In this document: piece after piece, positions 41,276 to 51,388 of the stretch
Layout: each line of letters starts with the position of its first letter
Position numbering within the stretch: the stretch's first letter is position 1
NCBI GenBank assembly: GCA_030065875.1
Contig: JASJCR010000019.1
Location: forward strand, 1-64,000
DNA: 64,000 bases
Direction: 5' to 3'
From: Ardenticatenaceae bacterium
GTDB taxonomy: Bacteria; Chloroflexota; Anaerolineae; Promineifilales; Promineifilaceae
Position numbers and translations under genes: made by a program
Notes under the pieces: model-generated
What the model was told of the DNA's origin: nothing
Seen by the model: the letters and a program-made list of their open reading frames with translations, nothing else
The model's database searches: none

Positions 41276-42117
41276 TTCGACTTTTTTTTAGATCAGCGGT
41301 CGTGGGGAGTTTGGGGATCCTGGCCCTTTTGGGGGCCGGATGCGCCACCACGGCCGTTGAGCTTCCAGCGGAACAGCTGGTTAATGACAATTGGTCAGAC
41401 AGCTTGACGCAGGTTACTTTCCCTGAACCGTCCGGCATCGTTTACCATAGCCAGCGAAAAACCCTGTTTGTGGTTGGGGATGAAGGCGATCTCGGAGAAA
41501 TCACGATGGACGGGGAGATTGTGGCTCGGCAGCGAGTCAAGCCGGCCGATTTTGAGGGAATAACCTATGACCCGGCCACCGGTCTGCTGTATGTGATCGT
41601 TGAAGGGGATAACCAGATCGTGGAAATCGATCCGTTGGACTTGACGATTCAGCGCACGTTTGACGTCGATCTGGAATTTGAGGGTCAAATCATTCCAGCT
41701 TCATCTAAAGACGGTCTTGAGGGGATCACTTTTGTGCCAGATGAGTTTCATCCGGAAGGCGGATTCTTTTATCTGGTGAATCAGAGTTTTGATTTGAACC
41801 TGCCTAACAGCTCGGTCCTAATGACGGTAAACGTTCCTTTAAAGAGCGATCCAGCCGGTGAACAGCCCGCAAAAATTGAAAAAATAATGGCGCTGGGGGT
41901 TGTGGATCTGGCCGGACTATACTATGATTCCCAGATTGACATGGTTTATGTCATCAGCGATACGGAAAATAAATTGTTCAGAATCTCTGCAAATGGGGAA
42001 AAGGTGGCCGTTTTGGGGTTACCGGGACGGGACCAGGAAGGTATTGTTAGAGACGCTGACGGAAATTGGTATATCGCCCAGGATTTTGGCGCGGTTATAA
42101 AAGCGCATGGAGAATAA
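41272..42117 (+). CDS. SdiA-regulated-like beta-propeller lipoprotein
   Basis: 281 residues. Lipoprotein signal ILALLGAGCATT (Cys about 24), then repeats of propeller type: PEPSGIVYHSQRKTLFVVGDEG near residue 52, ADFEGITYDPATGLLYVIVEGDNQIVEID near 92, EGITFVPDEF near 150 and VDLAGLYYDSQIDMVYVISDTENKLFRI near 208 (described by their ends). These match the SdiA-regulated domain family, related to phytase-like and esterase-like propellers. Its ATG overlaps the PhnD-like stop by four bases and its own end overlaps the kinase start by 11. An exported ligand-binding or sensing partner is likely; catalytic activity cannot be excluded. Confidence 0.8.
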   Translation: MIRLFFRSAVVGSLGILALLGAGCATTAVELPAEQLVNDNWSDSLTQVTFPEPSGIVYHSQRKTLFVVGDEGDLGEITMDGEIVARQRVKPADFEGITYDPATGLLYVIVEGDNQIVEIDPLDLTIQRTFDVDLEFEGQIIPASSKDGLEGITFVPDEFHPEGGFFYLVNQSFDLNLPNSSVLMTVNVPLKSDPAGEQPAKIEKIMALGVVDLAGLYYDSQIDMVYVISDTENKLFRISANGEKVAVLGLPGRDQEGIVRDADGNWYIAQDFGAVIKAHGE

Positions 42118-43663
42118 CCGCCGGATGTTTCGCTTCAGCTGGCAGCATTTATCGCTCGCAACCAAGCTCAATATTCTCATGATGTTTCTCATCGTGGCCA
42201 CCGCCTCGGCAATTACCTTCCTGTCAATTCGCCGCGAGCAGCAAGCTTTTCAGGCGGAGCTTCAGGCCCAGGCACAGTTGACGCTTGACCTTCTGGAAGA
42301 AACGATCGAGGATGAGCTTTACCTGCTTGACGTAGACGATATCTCCGATGTCCTGGAGAAAATGGGGGAGCAGGAAGGGGTTTTTACCTCCGGACGGGTC
42401 TATGATCCCGATGGCCGGGTGCTGGCCGACGCGTTTGATGAGGGAGTGACTTTTCAGGAAACCGCTGATCCTTTTGCCCTGCGTTTGCTCGAAAGTGATT
42501 CGATTGTATTTGAATGGCAGGAAGACCAGCTGCTGACCGGCCAGCCGGTCCGCGTTGCGTCTTTAACTTTGGGAGCGATCAGCATTGGCTTACCCACATC
42601 CGAATTAGACGAAAAGGTGGTCGCAACCCGCAATCAGGGGATATTTGCGGCCGCTTTTGCCGTGATCGTAGGTGGGCTGGCCGTCATAATCTTCAGCCGC
42701 TCGATCAGCAAACCGATCCAGAATCTCGTTACCAATACGGAGCGTATTGCTCAAGGCGATTTGTCCTCTCCGCTAAATGCCGATCGGAAAGACGAGATCG
42801 GCCGGTTGGCCGAGGCGATGGAGCGGATGCGCCAGCAGCTCTTCCTGCTCTACCAGGATCTGGAGGGGCAGGTTGATGCCCGCACTAACGAGCTGATTCT
42901 GGCCCGCGACGAAGCGCTGCGCGCCAGCCAGTTCAAGAGCGAACTGTTGGGCAAGGTCAGCCACGAATTACGTACCCCAATTGGGGCTATTCTAGGGTAT
43001 ACGCAGCTTTTACAAGCCGGTTCTTACGGGCCTCTTCTAGACGACCAGATCGAGGTGACTGAAAAGGTCATTGAAAGCACAAATTATTTAACCACGATTG
43101 TGCGCGAGCTGTTAGATCAGGCTCGCCTCGATTCCGGCCGGGTTGAGCTGCATATTGAACCGTTTGATATCGCAGAACTTGTTGAAGAAATCGAGAATCA
43201 ACATCGCATTTTTGCCCGTAATAAAGGGATCGATTTTGAGGTCGAAACCACATTTGATCTTGGGACAACGATGTACGGGGATCGTCAGCGGATTCAGCAG
43301 TGCGTCATCAATTTACTCTCTAACGCCATCAAATTTACGGATGAGGGGTTTGTGCGCCTGGAGGTGTATCACGCGGATCCCGCATGGTGGGCAATACGCG
43401 TCACCGACACCGGTCCAGGAATTCCTGAAGAGGCTAGAGATCGCATTTTTGAGCCTTTTGGCCAGGTTGATGGCTCCATTACCAGGCGCTATGGTGGCAC
43501 CGGTTTGGGTTTGGCCATTGTAAAAAACTTTATCGAATTGATGGGTGGAGAAATCAAGCTTGAAAGTGAAGTGGGGGGAGGCAGCACGTTTATTATTATC
43601 CTGCCCGTCACCCCTGAAGAGAATCCAGACGGTATGGTCGCAGAAGCTGCGCCTATCAGTTAG
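42107..43663 (+). CDS. Sensor histidine kinase with HAMP domain
   Basis: 518 residues. Membrane segments are near 22-42 and 180-200, enclosing a sensor region of about 140 residues. A HAMP domain (SRSISKPIQNLVTNTERIAQGDL, near 203-225) is followed by a short coiled coil. The HisKA domain has KVSHELRTPIGAILGYTQ (phosphorylated His about 286), and the HATPase has NLLSNAIKFTDEG near 402, VTDTGPGIPEEARDRIFEPFGQ near 430 and GGTGLGLAIVKNFIELMGG near 465. It starts inside the preceding propeller gene (11-base overlap). It phosphorylates the response regulator encoded 12 bases later. Confidence 0.95.
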   Translation: MENNRRMFRFSWQHLSLATKLNILMMFLIVATASAITFLSIRREQQAFQAELQAQAQLTLDLLEETIEDELYLLDVDDISDVLEKMGEQEGVFTSGRVYDPDGRVLADAFDEGVTFQETADPFALRLLESDSIVFEWQEDQLLTGQPVRVASLTLGAISIGLPTSELDEKVVATRNQGIFAAAFAVIVGGLAVIIFSRSISKPIQNLVTNTERIAQGDLSSPLNADRKDEIGRLAEAMERMRQQLFLLYQDLEGQVDARTNELILARDEALRASQFKSELLGKVSHELRTPIGAILGYTQLLQAGSYGPLLDDQIEVTEKVIESTNYLTTIVRELLDQARLDSGRVELHIEPFDIAELVEEIENQHRIFARNKGIDFEVETTFDLGTTMYGDRQRIQQCVINLLSNAIKFTDEGFVRLEVYHADPAWWAIRVTDTGPGIPEEARDRIFEPFGQVDGSITRRYGGTGLGLAIVKNFIELMGGEIKLESEVGGGSTFIIILPVTPEENPDGMVAEAAPIS

Positions 43664-43675
43664 TAGTAAATCCAG

Positions 43676-44041
43676 ATGAATTTAACCGCATTAATCATTG
43701 AAGACGAACCGCATTTGGCTGAGTTGTTCTCCCGAGCATTGGGAGAGGTCGGGTATCAGACAGAAGTTGTCGCTGATGGGCTGGCTGCTGCCCAGCGCAT
43801 AAAAGAAGAAACGGTCCCGGATTTGGTTATTTTGGATTTGCATTTACCTACCGTATCTGGGGATGAACTGCTTAATCAGATTAAGAGCAACGAGCGATAC
43901 AATGATACCAAAGTGATCTTGGCCACGGCTGACGGCCTTTTGGGAGATCGATTGCGGACGCAGGCCAATCTGGTCATGATTAAGCCGATTGACATTTTTC
44001 AGCTGCAGCGGTTGGCCAATCGACTTAAGCCTTCAGAGTAG
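43676..44041 (+). CDS. Single-domain response regulator
   Basis: 121 residues, a receiver domain only, with no DNA-binding or output domain. Acidic pocket IIEDEP near residue 8, phosphorylated Asp 54 in LVILDLHLPTVSGDE, conserved Thr in ATADG near 83 and Lys in MIKPIDIFQL near 104. It closes the PhnD-like/propeller/kinase operon, 12 bases after the kinase stop, so it is the direct partner. Without an output domain it probably acts by binding another protein or as a phosphorelay carrier. Confidence 0.93.
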   Translation: MNLTALIIEDEPHLAELFSRALGEVGYQTEVVADGLAAAQRIKEETVPDLVILDLHLPTVSGDELLNQIKSNERYNDTKVILATADGLLGDRLRTQANLVMIKPIDIFQLQRLANRLKPSE

Positions 44042-44054
44042 ATACTTTCAAAAC

Positions 44055-44165
44055 TTCAAGTAGTTTACAAAAAGAATTGTTAAAAAAAGCCACGGATTAA
44101 CACGGATTTTCACAGATTTCTCTCTTGCTCCTGCGGAGCTCTGCGAAAATCCGTGGTTTCCAGTT
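44055..44165. repeat. GGATTAACACGGATTTTCACAGATT repeat, copy 2
   Basis: Near-identical to copy 1 at 33799-33917 across AAGTAGTTTACAAAAAGAATTG, CCACGGATTAACACGG and TCTTGCTCCTGCGGAGCTCTG; the ends CCACGGATT and AATCCGTGG pair. It lies between the response regulator and the WYL regulator. Confidence 0.88.
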
Positions 44166-44225
44166 CCATTTGTAAAATACATCAAGCAAGATTTCACGAA
44201 TTTTTCCGAAAAAAAGGGCCTAGTT

Positions 44226-45251
44226 TCAAAAAGAATCTGCTTTCTTTGTACTTTTAACTTGAAACTTTAAACTGTTAGAGCCTTCACCCCGATAAAGATT
44301 GACAATCTGCTCTGCGTAATCAAGCACGCTGCGGCGCAGCGCCTCCGGCCGCACAATTTCGACCCCCCGACCAAAACTCAGCAGGCGATCTCTGGCCGCT
44401 TCAAATGACTCAAACGCCAGCTCAAGCTGAATCCATCCTTCCTGGTCTGGCTGACCGCTGCGGTCGATTTTGTGGCGGACCATATGGCCGAAATAATGGG
44501 GAAGCACGGCTATAAATTGAGGGGCGACGCGTATGGTCACATGGAAATCAGACAGATATCCTTGATATTCAGCACACCAGTCAGCCCAAAAGGTGGGCAG
44601 ATCAAAATCGGCCGGATGAGCAAAAGTTTCTTCCAGAAGTTGAGCATCCAGCAGGTTGGCGACGCGCACTACCCGCTCCACATCACGCCGGGCGTAAACC
44701 AGATACCAGATACCCGCTTTGGCGACCAGTCCATAGGGATTTACGGTTTGCTCAATTTGCGTCCCTGCGATGGTGCGGATCGCCACGCGCAGCCGGCGAT
44801 CATGCCAAACCGCCTGGTGAATCATTTTCAGGTGGGGGACCTGCTCCCCATGCGGCTGCCACCTGGTTGGGTCGATGTGGATGCGCTGGCGGACACGCTC
44901 TTCATCCTGACGGCGAACATCGGGCAAAGAGGCGGAAAGTTTCAGCAGGGCGGACCGCAGATCCTGGCTAGAGCCAAGATCGGTAAATGGTGAGGGGATA
45001 GTGAGCATGAAAAGCGCCCGTACTTCTCCATCTGTGAGCCCGGTGAGATCGGTGCGATAACGATCGACCAGGGCGAAACCACCGTTATGGCCGGATTCGC
45101 TGTAAACCGGAACCCCGGCCGTGCTCAGGGCATCGATATCCCGGTAGATGGTTCGTTCGGAGACTTCAAGCTCATGTGCCAGCTGGCGGGCGGTCATGCG
45201 CCCACGAGCCTGGAGGAGCATCAGCAGGGCCATTAATCGATCAGCACGCAT
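44226..45251 (-). CDS. WYL-domain transcriptional regulator, YafY/DeoR type
   Basis: 341 residues. N-terminal helix-turn-helix: RMTARQLAHELEVSERTIYRDIDAL (residues 18-42, described by its ends), then VPVYSESGHNGGFAL near 47, typical of the YafY family. The WYL domain spans about 140-225 (VNPYGLVAKAGIWYLVYARRD), followed by the WCX-type C-terminal region. GGAGG lies before the ATG. A 12-base-arm inverted repeat sits in its promoter region. The last ten residues or so (LKFQVKSTKKADSF) are encoded by a dispersed AAGTTTAAAGTTTCAAG-type repeat. The GyrI-like gene is divergent from it, a pairing seen in other genomes; WYL regulators often respond to nucleotides or DNA. Confidence 0.92.
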   Translation of the reverse strand: MRADRLMALLMLLQARGRMTARQLAHELEVSERTIYRDIDALSTAGVPVYSESGHNGGFALVDRYRTDLTGLTDGEVRALFMLTIPSPFTDLGSSQDLRSALLKLSASLPDVRRQDEERVRQRIHIDPTRWQPHGEQVPHLKMIHQAVWHDRRLRVAIRTIAGTQIEQTVNPYGLVAKAGIWYLVYARRDVERVVRVANLLDAQLLEETFAHPADFDLPTFWADWCAEYQGYLSDFHVTIRVAPQFIAVLPHYFGHMVRHKIDRSGQPDQEGWIQLELAFESFEAARDRLLSFGRGVEIVRPEALRRSVLDYAEQIVNLYRGEGSNSLKFQVKSTKKADSF

Positions 45252-45281
45252 CGTTTTCCTCCTTTTTTCACATTATGCCAC

Positions 45282-45310
45282 ACTTCCTTGACAGAGGTTG
45301 TCAGGGAAGT
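45282..45310. promoter_or_regulatory. Near-perfect inverted repeat, operator of the WYL regulator
   Basis: ACTTCCTTGACA and TGTCAGGGAAGT pair at 11 of 12 positions around GAGGT. It lies just upstream of a minus-strand CATAAT (45277-45272), the probable -10 box of the regulator gene, so it likely mediates autoregulation and possibly control of the divergent GyrI-like gene. Confidence 0.65.
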
Positions 45311-45329
45311 GGCGGTATCGTAGGGGTAG

Positions 45330-45505
45330 TTAAAAGGGCAAAGTTAAAAGGTCAAAGTTCAAAGATGGAGATGCTGTGTGAGGCGTTTCCTCTTTAAACT
45401 TTGCACCGCGTGACAGTTGTTTTTTTAACAGGATGACACGAATTAAAAGGATTTTCTCTTGAAAATGGGCAAATTCGTGTCATTCGTGAAATCCTGATAT
45501 TAATG
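45330..45505. repeat. AAAGTTAAAAGG words and GGATGACACGAATTAAAAGGATT hairpin
   Basis: AGTTAAAAGGGCAAAGTTAAAAGGTCAAAG pairs with TTTAAACTTTGC downstream. The second part, AGGATGACACGAATT and AATTCGTGTCATTCGTGAAATCCTG, forms an inverted pair related in style to the GGATTAACACGG family. Confidence 0.65.
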
Positions 45506-45531
45506 AGCAAAAAATAAAAGGAGGCTATCGT

Positions 45532-46005
45532 ATGAGTAAGCTGGACGTGCGAATCATCGAGCTGGAGCGGCTGCGAGTGGCCAGTGTATGGGGATTTGGA
45601 GAGAGCCCTGAAGCAGAGGCGTGGGCGAAGCTTGAAGCGTGGGCCCGGCCGAAAGGGTTGCTGGATCGCCCTGAGCAGCACCCGATTTACGGCTTTAACA
45701 ACCCGAACCCATCGGCCGGCAGCCCGAATTACGGGTATGAGCTGTGGATCGCTGTGGGGGAGGACGCCGAGCCGGAAGGGGACACGCGTGTTGTTGACTT
45801 CAACGGCGGTCTTTATGCCGTGACCCGCTGTGAAGTGCCACAAGGAGACCCTAATGTAATTGGGGAGACCTGGAAGCAGATGGTGAACTGGCTTGAGGAG
45901 AGCCGCTACCGGCATGCTGGTCATCAGTGGCTGGAAAAAAGCGTGCCGGCCGAGATCCCGGGGATAGAGTTTGTGCTCGACCTGTACCTGCCGATTGCAG
46001 CGTAA
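45532..46005 (+). CDS. GyrI-like small-molecule-binding domain protein
   Basis: 157 residues with GGAGG seven bases before the ATG. It has the SOUL/GyrI-like effector-binding fold: LDVRIIELERLRVASVWGFGESPE at the start, YGYELWIAVGEDAEPEGDTRV near residue 68, GLYAVTRCEV near 95 and the closing FVLDLYLPI. The same domain forms the effector-binding part of AraC/Rob and MerR-type regulators; alone it binds xenobiotics or inhibits gyrase in GyrI. Divergent from the WYL regulator, whose operator lies between them, so it is a probable regulatory target. Confidence 0.87.
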   Translation: MSKLDVRIIELERLRVASVWGFGESPEAEAWAKLEAWARPKGLLDRPEQHPIYGFNNPNPSAGSPNYGYELWIAVGEDAEPEGDTRVVDFNGGLYAVTRCEVPQGDPNVIGETWKQMVNWLEESRYRHAGHQWLEKSVPAEIPGIEFVLDLYLPIAA

Positions 46006-46105
46006 TAAAGATCAGACCTCTCTCCGGTTTTAGGGATGGATAGGTCACAAATCCATCTGAAGACAGGCTGCATAACACCCTTCCACCTCATACAGTCCGA
46101 GACGC

Positions 46106-46260
46106 TCCCCTCCCCGTGTCGGGGAGGGGTAAGTTGTGCGCCAAAAGACCCACCCCCTAACCCCCTCCCGACGCGGGAGGGGGAATTTGTCAGAGTGAAA
46201 AGCGCATTTTCTCATTAATCAAGCGAACGATCCGCCCCCGAAACCGATTTGGGCAGGGGA
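46106..46260. repeat. GC-rich palindromic element, copy 5, with conserved flank
   Basis: CCCCTCCCCGTGTCGGGGAGGGG, then AAAGACCCACCCCCTAACC and CTCCCGACGCGGGAGGGGG. The flank GTGAAAAGCGCATTTTCTC and AATCAAGCGAACGATCCG matches the flank of copy 2 in reverse orientation. It fills most of the gap before the cyclase-fold gene. Confidence 0.85.
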
Positions 46261-46287
46261 AGTATTTTGGTGAACAGCCGCTTATCG

Positions 46288-47211
46288 CTAAAGATCAAAA
46301 TGATTCAGCACCCGCAGGGCGCGGAGCGTATTCCAGCGGCTTGGCCGGCCGGTTTGCTCCATATCAAAATGGGTTTGACCGGCATGTTTGGCCTGTACTG
46401 GCCAGGTATTGTCCTTGCGCCGCTTGTGGAGCAGTACGTCAAGAGCGGGCTGCATGCGGGAGTCAAAGAGGATACCGGCCGCCTGAAAGTAATCAAGCGC
46501 GCGTAAAATGTCGTAGCGCCAGCGCGACGGAAACGAGAGCATCAGGAACCGCTTGTCGATAATCTCCCCGGTCCGATCAGAAAGAAAGAGCTGATGCTGC
46601 AGGATAAATTCACGTGCTGCCGCGGCCATCTCCTCCAGTTTGTCGAGGCGATAGGTATACCCGCGGATTTTATATTCCCAAATCCCCTCCAAAACGGAAA
46701 TCGTCGTGTGCAGAGAGCTGTGCACCGCACCGCTGCGGTTTGAGCGACAGTTAAAGCCGCCGTCCGGCATGTGCTGAGTGATCAAGAAGTCTACAATTGA
46801 ATGAAGCGGCTCCTGAGGGACGCCAAAGTAGCAGCCGTAGTTGAGAACCATGCCGTTGATGCACACATCGCTGTGTTCAATTGAGCGAGCAGGGTTGATG
46901 CCGCCGTCTTCGGATTTGTTCTCACGTAAAATAATACTGATTGATTCAGCAGGAAGAGGATGATCGGCCGGTAGACAGAGGTGCCTCAAATCGAGAAGGG
47001 AGTAGTGAGTTGAGATCCATTTGGGTTGATAAAACCCCCGTCCCCAGTGGCCGTTGGGCTGACGGGCCTGCAAAAATCTGGCCCCCCACCCCTCGGTGGC
47101 GATGCGCTGCTGGAGGTCCGGCCGTTCAGAGCCAAGCAAATCGCGCTGGACCTGATATTGAATGGCTACGTCTCCTTCGAGAAGCCAGTTGAGTCGTTGA
47201 TCTTCGTTCAT
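46288..47211 (-). CDS. Alpha/alpha-toroid protein, squalene-cyclase/prenyltransferase-like fold
   Basis: 307 residues. Repeated helical units carry QW-like motifs: LQARQPNGHWGRGFYQPKW near residue 47, ITQHMPDGGFNCRSNRSG near 142 and LLHKRRKDNTWPVQAKHAG near 259. This is the pattern of terpenoid cyclase or prenyltransferase toroids. The DxDD or DCTAE catalytic motif of true squalene-hopene cyclases is absent and the length is half, so a cyclase activity is unlikely. Function unknown. It shares the strand with the zinc-ribbon and DUF1349 genes upstream (22-base gap), but no common pathway is evident. Confidence 0.7.
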   Translation of the reverse strand: MNEDQRLNWLLEGDVAIQYQVQRDLLGSERPDLQQRIATEGWGARFLQARQPNGHWGRGFYQPKWISTHYSLLDLRHLCLPADHPLPAESISIILRENKSEDGGINPARSIEHSDVCINGMVLNYGCYFGVPQEPLHSIVDFLITQHMPDGGFNCRSNRSGAVHSSLHTTISVLEGIWEYKIRGYTYRLDKLEEMAAAAREFILQHQLFLSDRTGEIIDKRFLMLSFPSRWRYDILRALDYFQAAGILFDSRMQPALDVLLHKRRKDNTWPVQAKHAGQTHFDMEQTGRPSRWNTLRALRVLNHFDL

Positions 47212-47232
47212 GATGTGTTTTTTCCAAGGTCA

Positions 47233-47643
47233 TTAATTGAAACTGCTGATAAATTCGAATATCCACCCGATTCCATCAAGCCCGGCCAGGGGATCTTTTC
47301 GCTGATTGGAATCTTGATTAAACCCCAGATGCTTACGAATTAAGTCCAGCTCGCCGGCATCGAGCCAGACATGGCCGCTGTCGGGACAAATGTCGAGCTT
47401 CACGCCATGGAACAAATAACGCTCCATTAGCTGGCCGGTAACAGGTGAGCGGATTTTTCGCTCCTCCGTGTTGGTTAGGGGGCCTGGGGCATCTTCACCG
47501 GCAATGTTGTCCGGTGCAAGCTTCGCCCTTTCCAGCTCGCCTAGCTCAACTAAAATCCCGCCGCATTTTTCACATGCGGAAAACTGGATGTTGCGGTAAT
47601 GTTTTTCGCGTAACAGCCTCTGATCTCGTGGGCACCTCATCAT
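47233..47643 (-). CDS. TFIIB-type zinc ribbon protein
   Basis: 136 residues. Two zinc-ribbon units: CPRDQRLL with CEKCGGILVELGEL near the N-terminus (residues 4-32), and LDICPDSGHVWLDAGELDLI near 77-97, where the second unit has kept only part of its ligands. This matches zf-TFIIB family proteins, small cytosolic proteins of unknown role. It lies six bases downstream of the DUF1349 gene stop and 22 bases before the toroid gene, all on the minus strand, so the three may form one transcript. Confidence 0.8.
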   Translation of the reverse strand: MMRCPRDQRLLREKHYRNIQFSACEKCGGILVELGELERAKLAPDNIAGEDAPGPLTNTEERKIRSPVTGQLMERYLFHGVKLDICPDSGHVWLDAGELDLIRKHLGFNQDSNQRKDPLAGLDGIGWIFEFISSFN

Positions 47644-47649
47644 GATTAA

Positions 47650-48285
47650 TTAAGCTCCTTCGTGCGGTTTCCAAATACTCTTCTCCAATTTAAAGTTCGA
47701 GAAGTGAGCGGAAAATGAGGAGTGACCCGGGCTGCAGGCGTAGAGACCGAAGTTTATCGGTTTGGCGGGCGGATCAGGGGGGAAATTTTGACCCATGGCG
47801 GCCGTGGTTTCTCCCAGCAGATGCAGATGAAAAATGCGCATTTGCCTGAAGGTTTGCCCATCGGCCGAAACTTCGATCAGAAAATCAGGCCCCCTGCGGC
47901 TCAAACGATACCACATCGAGTTCACGGTTTCGATGTCGGTTGTGGCCCAGTCGGAATACCCCAGGTTGGTCACCACGCTGCCCAACCGGGAAAAGGCGCT
48001 GTTTTCGTATTCGATCGACGCCTTGAACCAATTTTCACTGTCGATGTAAATAATCACCCCACACTGATCAAACTGGGTCGTATAGATAAATTCAGCTCGC
48101 ACGGAGAAAGTAAAATTTTCCATGCTTTCAACGAGGATGGCCGGGGCGTTGTCGTTGCGAAAGCCGTAGTAGCTTCTCTGCCAGAAATCGGTGCCGGGCT
48201 CGGTGACGATCTCGACTGATTCAGGAGCGACCCGGCTTTGCGGCGGCCGGTTGATCCAATTTCCACGGGTAAAATCAATGGTCAT
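47650..48285 (-). CDS. DUF1349 concanavalin-like beta-sandwich protein
   Basis: 211 residues from ATG 48285, chosen because GGAG lies six bases upstream; the longer frame overlaps the transporter remnant. Pattern of the DUF1349 family: PGTDFWQRSYYGFRND near residue 30, FTFSVRAEFIYTTQFDQCGVIIYID near 60 (described by its ends), WFKASIEYEN near 87, WYRLSRRGPDFLIEVSADGQ near 124 and the closing FGLYACSPGHSSFSAHFSNF. These are often annotated as regulation of enolase protein 1-like, but no activity is firmly known; a carbohydrate-binding role is possible. It begins three bases after the remnant's stop. Confidence 0.85.
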   Translation of the reverse strand: MTIDFTRGNWINRPPQSRVAPESVEIVTEPGTDFWQRSYYGFRNDNAPAILVESMENFTFSVRAEFIYTTQFDQCGVIIYIDSENWFKASIEYENSAFSRLGSVVTNLGYSDWATTDIETVNSMWYRLSRRGPDFLIEVSADGQTFRQMRIFHLHLLGETTAAMGQNFPPDPPAKPINFGLYACSPGHSSFSAHFSNFKLEKSIWKPHEGA

Positions 48286-48287
48286 GG

Positions 48288-48458
48288 TTATCTCCGGCCG
48301 CTGACCGCCACCCCGGCTCCTAAAGCGAGATAGGTTACGCCGGTGATCCACCGCTGCCCCTGGCGAATGCGACTGTGGCGGCGAAGCCGGTCACCCAGGA
48401 AGCCCGCAAACAGAGTGATGATTGTGTAAACCACAAGGATGGTTTGAGTTGTTGGCAT
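48288..48458 (-). pseudogene. LysE-family transporter, C-terminal remnant
   Basis: 56 codons (MPTTQTILVVYTIITLFAGF at the start, described by its ends, then LGDRLRRHSRIRQGQRWITGVTYLALGAG in outline) match only the last quarter of LysE/RhtB amino-acid exporters: one helix, a basic loop and the final Gly-rich helix. The upstream 200 bases carry no remaining coding sequence but instead AATGGTCAATGATCATTTGGC-type words, so the 5' part was lost or replaced by repeat sequence. It may still be translated with the DUF1349 gene that follows three bases later. Confidence 0.6.
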
Positions 48459-48465
48459 AAAGAAA

Positions 48466-48664
48466 TTATCAATGGTCAATGATCATTTGGCAATAGTCAA
48501 TTGATGGTCCCAAGTTGGCCTTAATTTCTTTCCTATGTACCTCTGCATTTTTGAATCAGTTGGTTTGAGCCGGCTCAATTTTTGAGATTTAGATCACCGG
48601 TCAACGTCTTAATAGCCTTGTTTGCCTCGATGTGGCTTGGCGAGATTCTTCGCTTCGCTCAGAA
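48466..48664. repeat. CAATGGTCAATGATCA words and a partial TTCGCTTCGCTCAGAATGACA element
   Basis: AT-rich words at 48466-48512 (ATCAATGGTCAATGATCATTTGGC) recur inverted at 48862-48903 (TTGACCATTGATTATTGATCATTGGC), so they bracket the 400-base gap. A one-sided copy of the AATGACA element lies at 48638-48664. Between them only the small frame at 48679-48858 is seen. Confidence 0.65.
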
Positions 48665-48678
48665 TGACAAGGAAAAAG

Positions 48679-48858
48679 TTACAAGAGTGCATAAGTTCGC
48701 AACTGTTTTTTAGGATCTTTCCTGGGTCTTGCGCTGAACCTCGTTAATAATTTATCCGTTTTCCGCAACAGTTGTTTGGCCGCGTCATAAGACCGTAACC
48801 AAGGCCAATCAGTTTGTAAAAGGGCGATCAACATTAAGCACCAGATGACCAACAACAT
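48679..48858 (-). CDS. Possible small membrane protein
   Basis: 59 codons from ATG 48858 to TAA. The first half is a hydrophobic helix (MLLVIWCLMLIALLQTDW), the second is basic (RKTDKLLTRFSARPRKDPKKQLR), an arrangement typical of small single-span membrane proteins with a cytosolic basic tail. There is no ribosome site or family match, and it lies inside a repeat-bounded gap just downstream of recD2. I rate it as possible only. Confidence 0.35.
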   Translation of the reverse strand: MLLVIWCLMLIALLQTDWPWLRSYDAAKQLLRKTDKLLTRFSARPRKDPKKQLRTYALL

Positions 48859-48896
48859 GGGCTATTGACCATTGATTATTGATCATTGGCAATTGA

Positions 48897-51236
<2,340 letters not shown>

Positions 51237-51243
51237 GAAAAAG

Positions 51244-51304
51244 TCCAGAGACGAGAGACGAGAGACGAGAGACGAGAGACCACAGACCACAGACATCAGA
51301 CATT
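51244..51304. repeat. CAGAC-word repeat upstream of recD2
   Basis: GAGACGAGAGACGAGAGACGAG followed by ACCACAGACCACAGACATCAGAC. It is directly upstream of the recD2 start. About 50-100 bases further is the ACCCATTACCCAACACC family (51349-51400), which runs into the 3' end of the cyclase gene. Confidence 0.85.
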
Positions 51305-51388
51305 AGAAACATCACCATAATCGATACTTTACCTTAAAACTTTCCTACACCTTCCACCCATTACCCAACACCTATCACCTAACACCCA

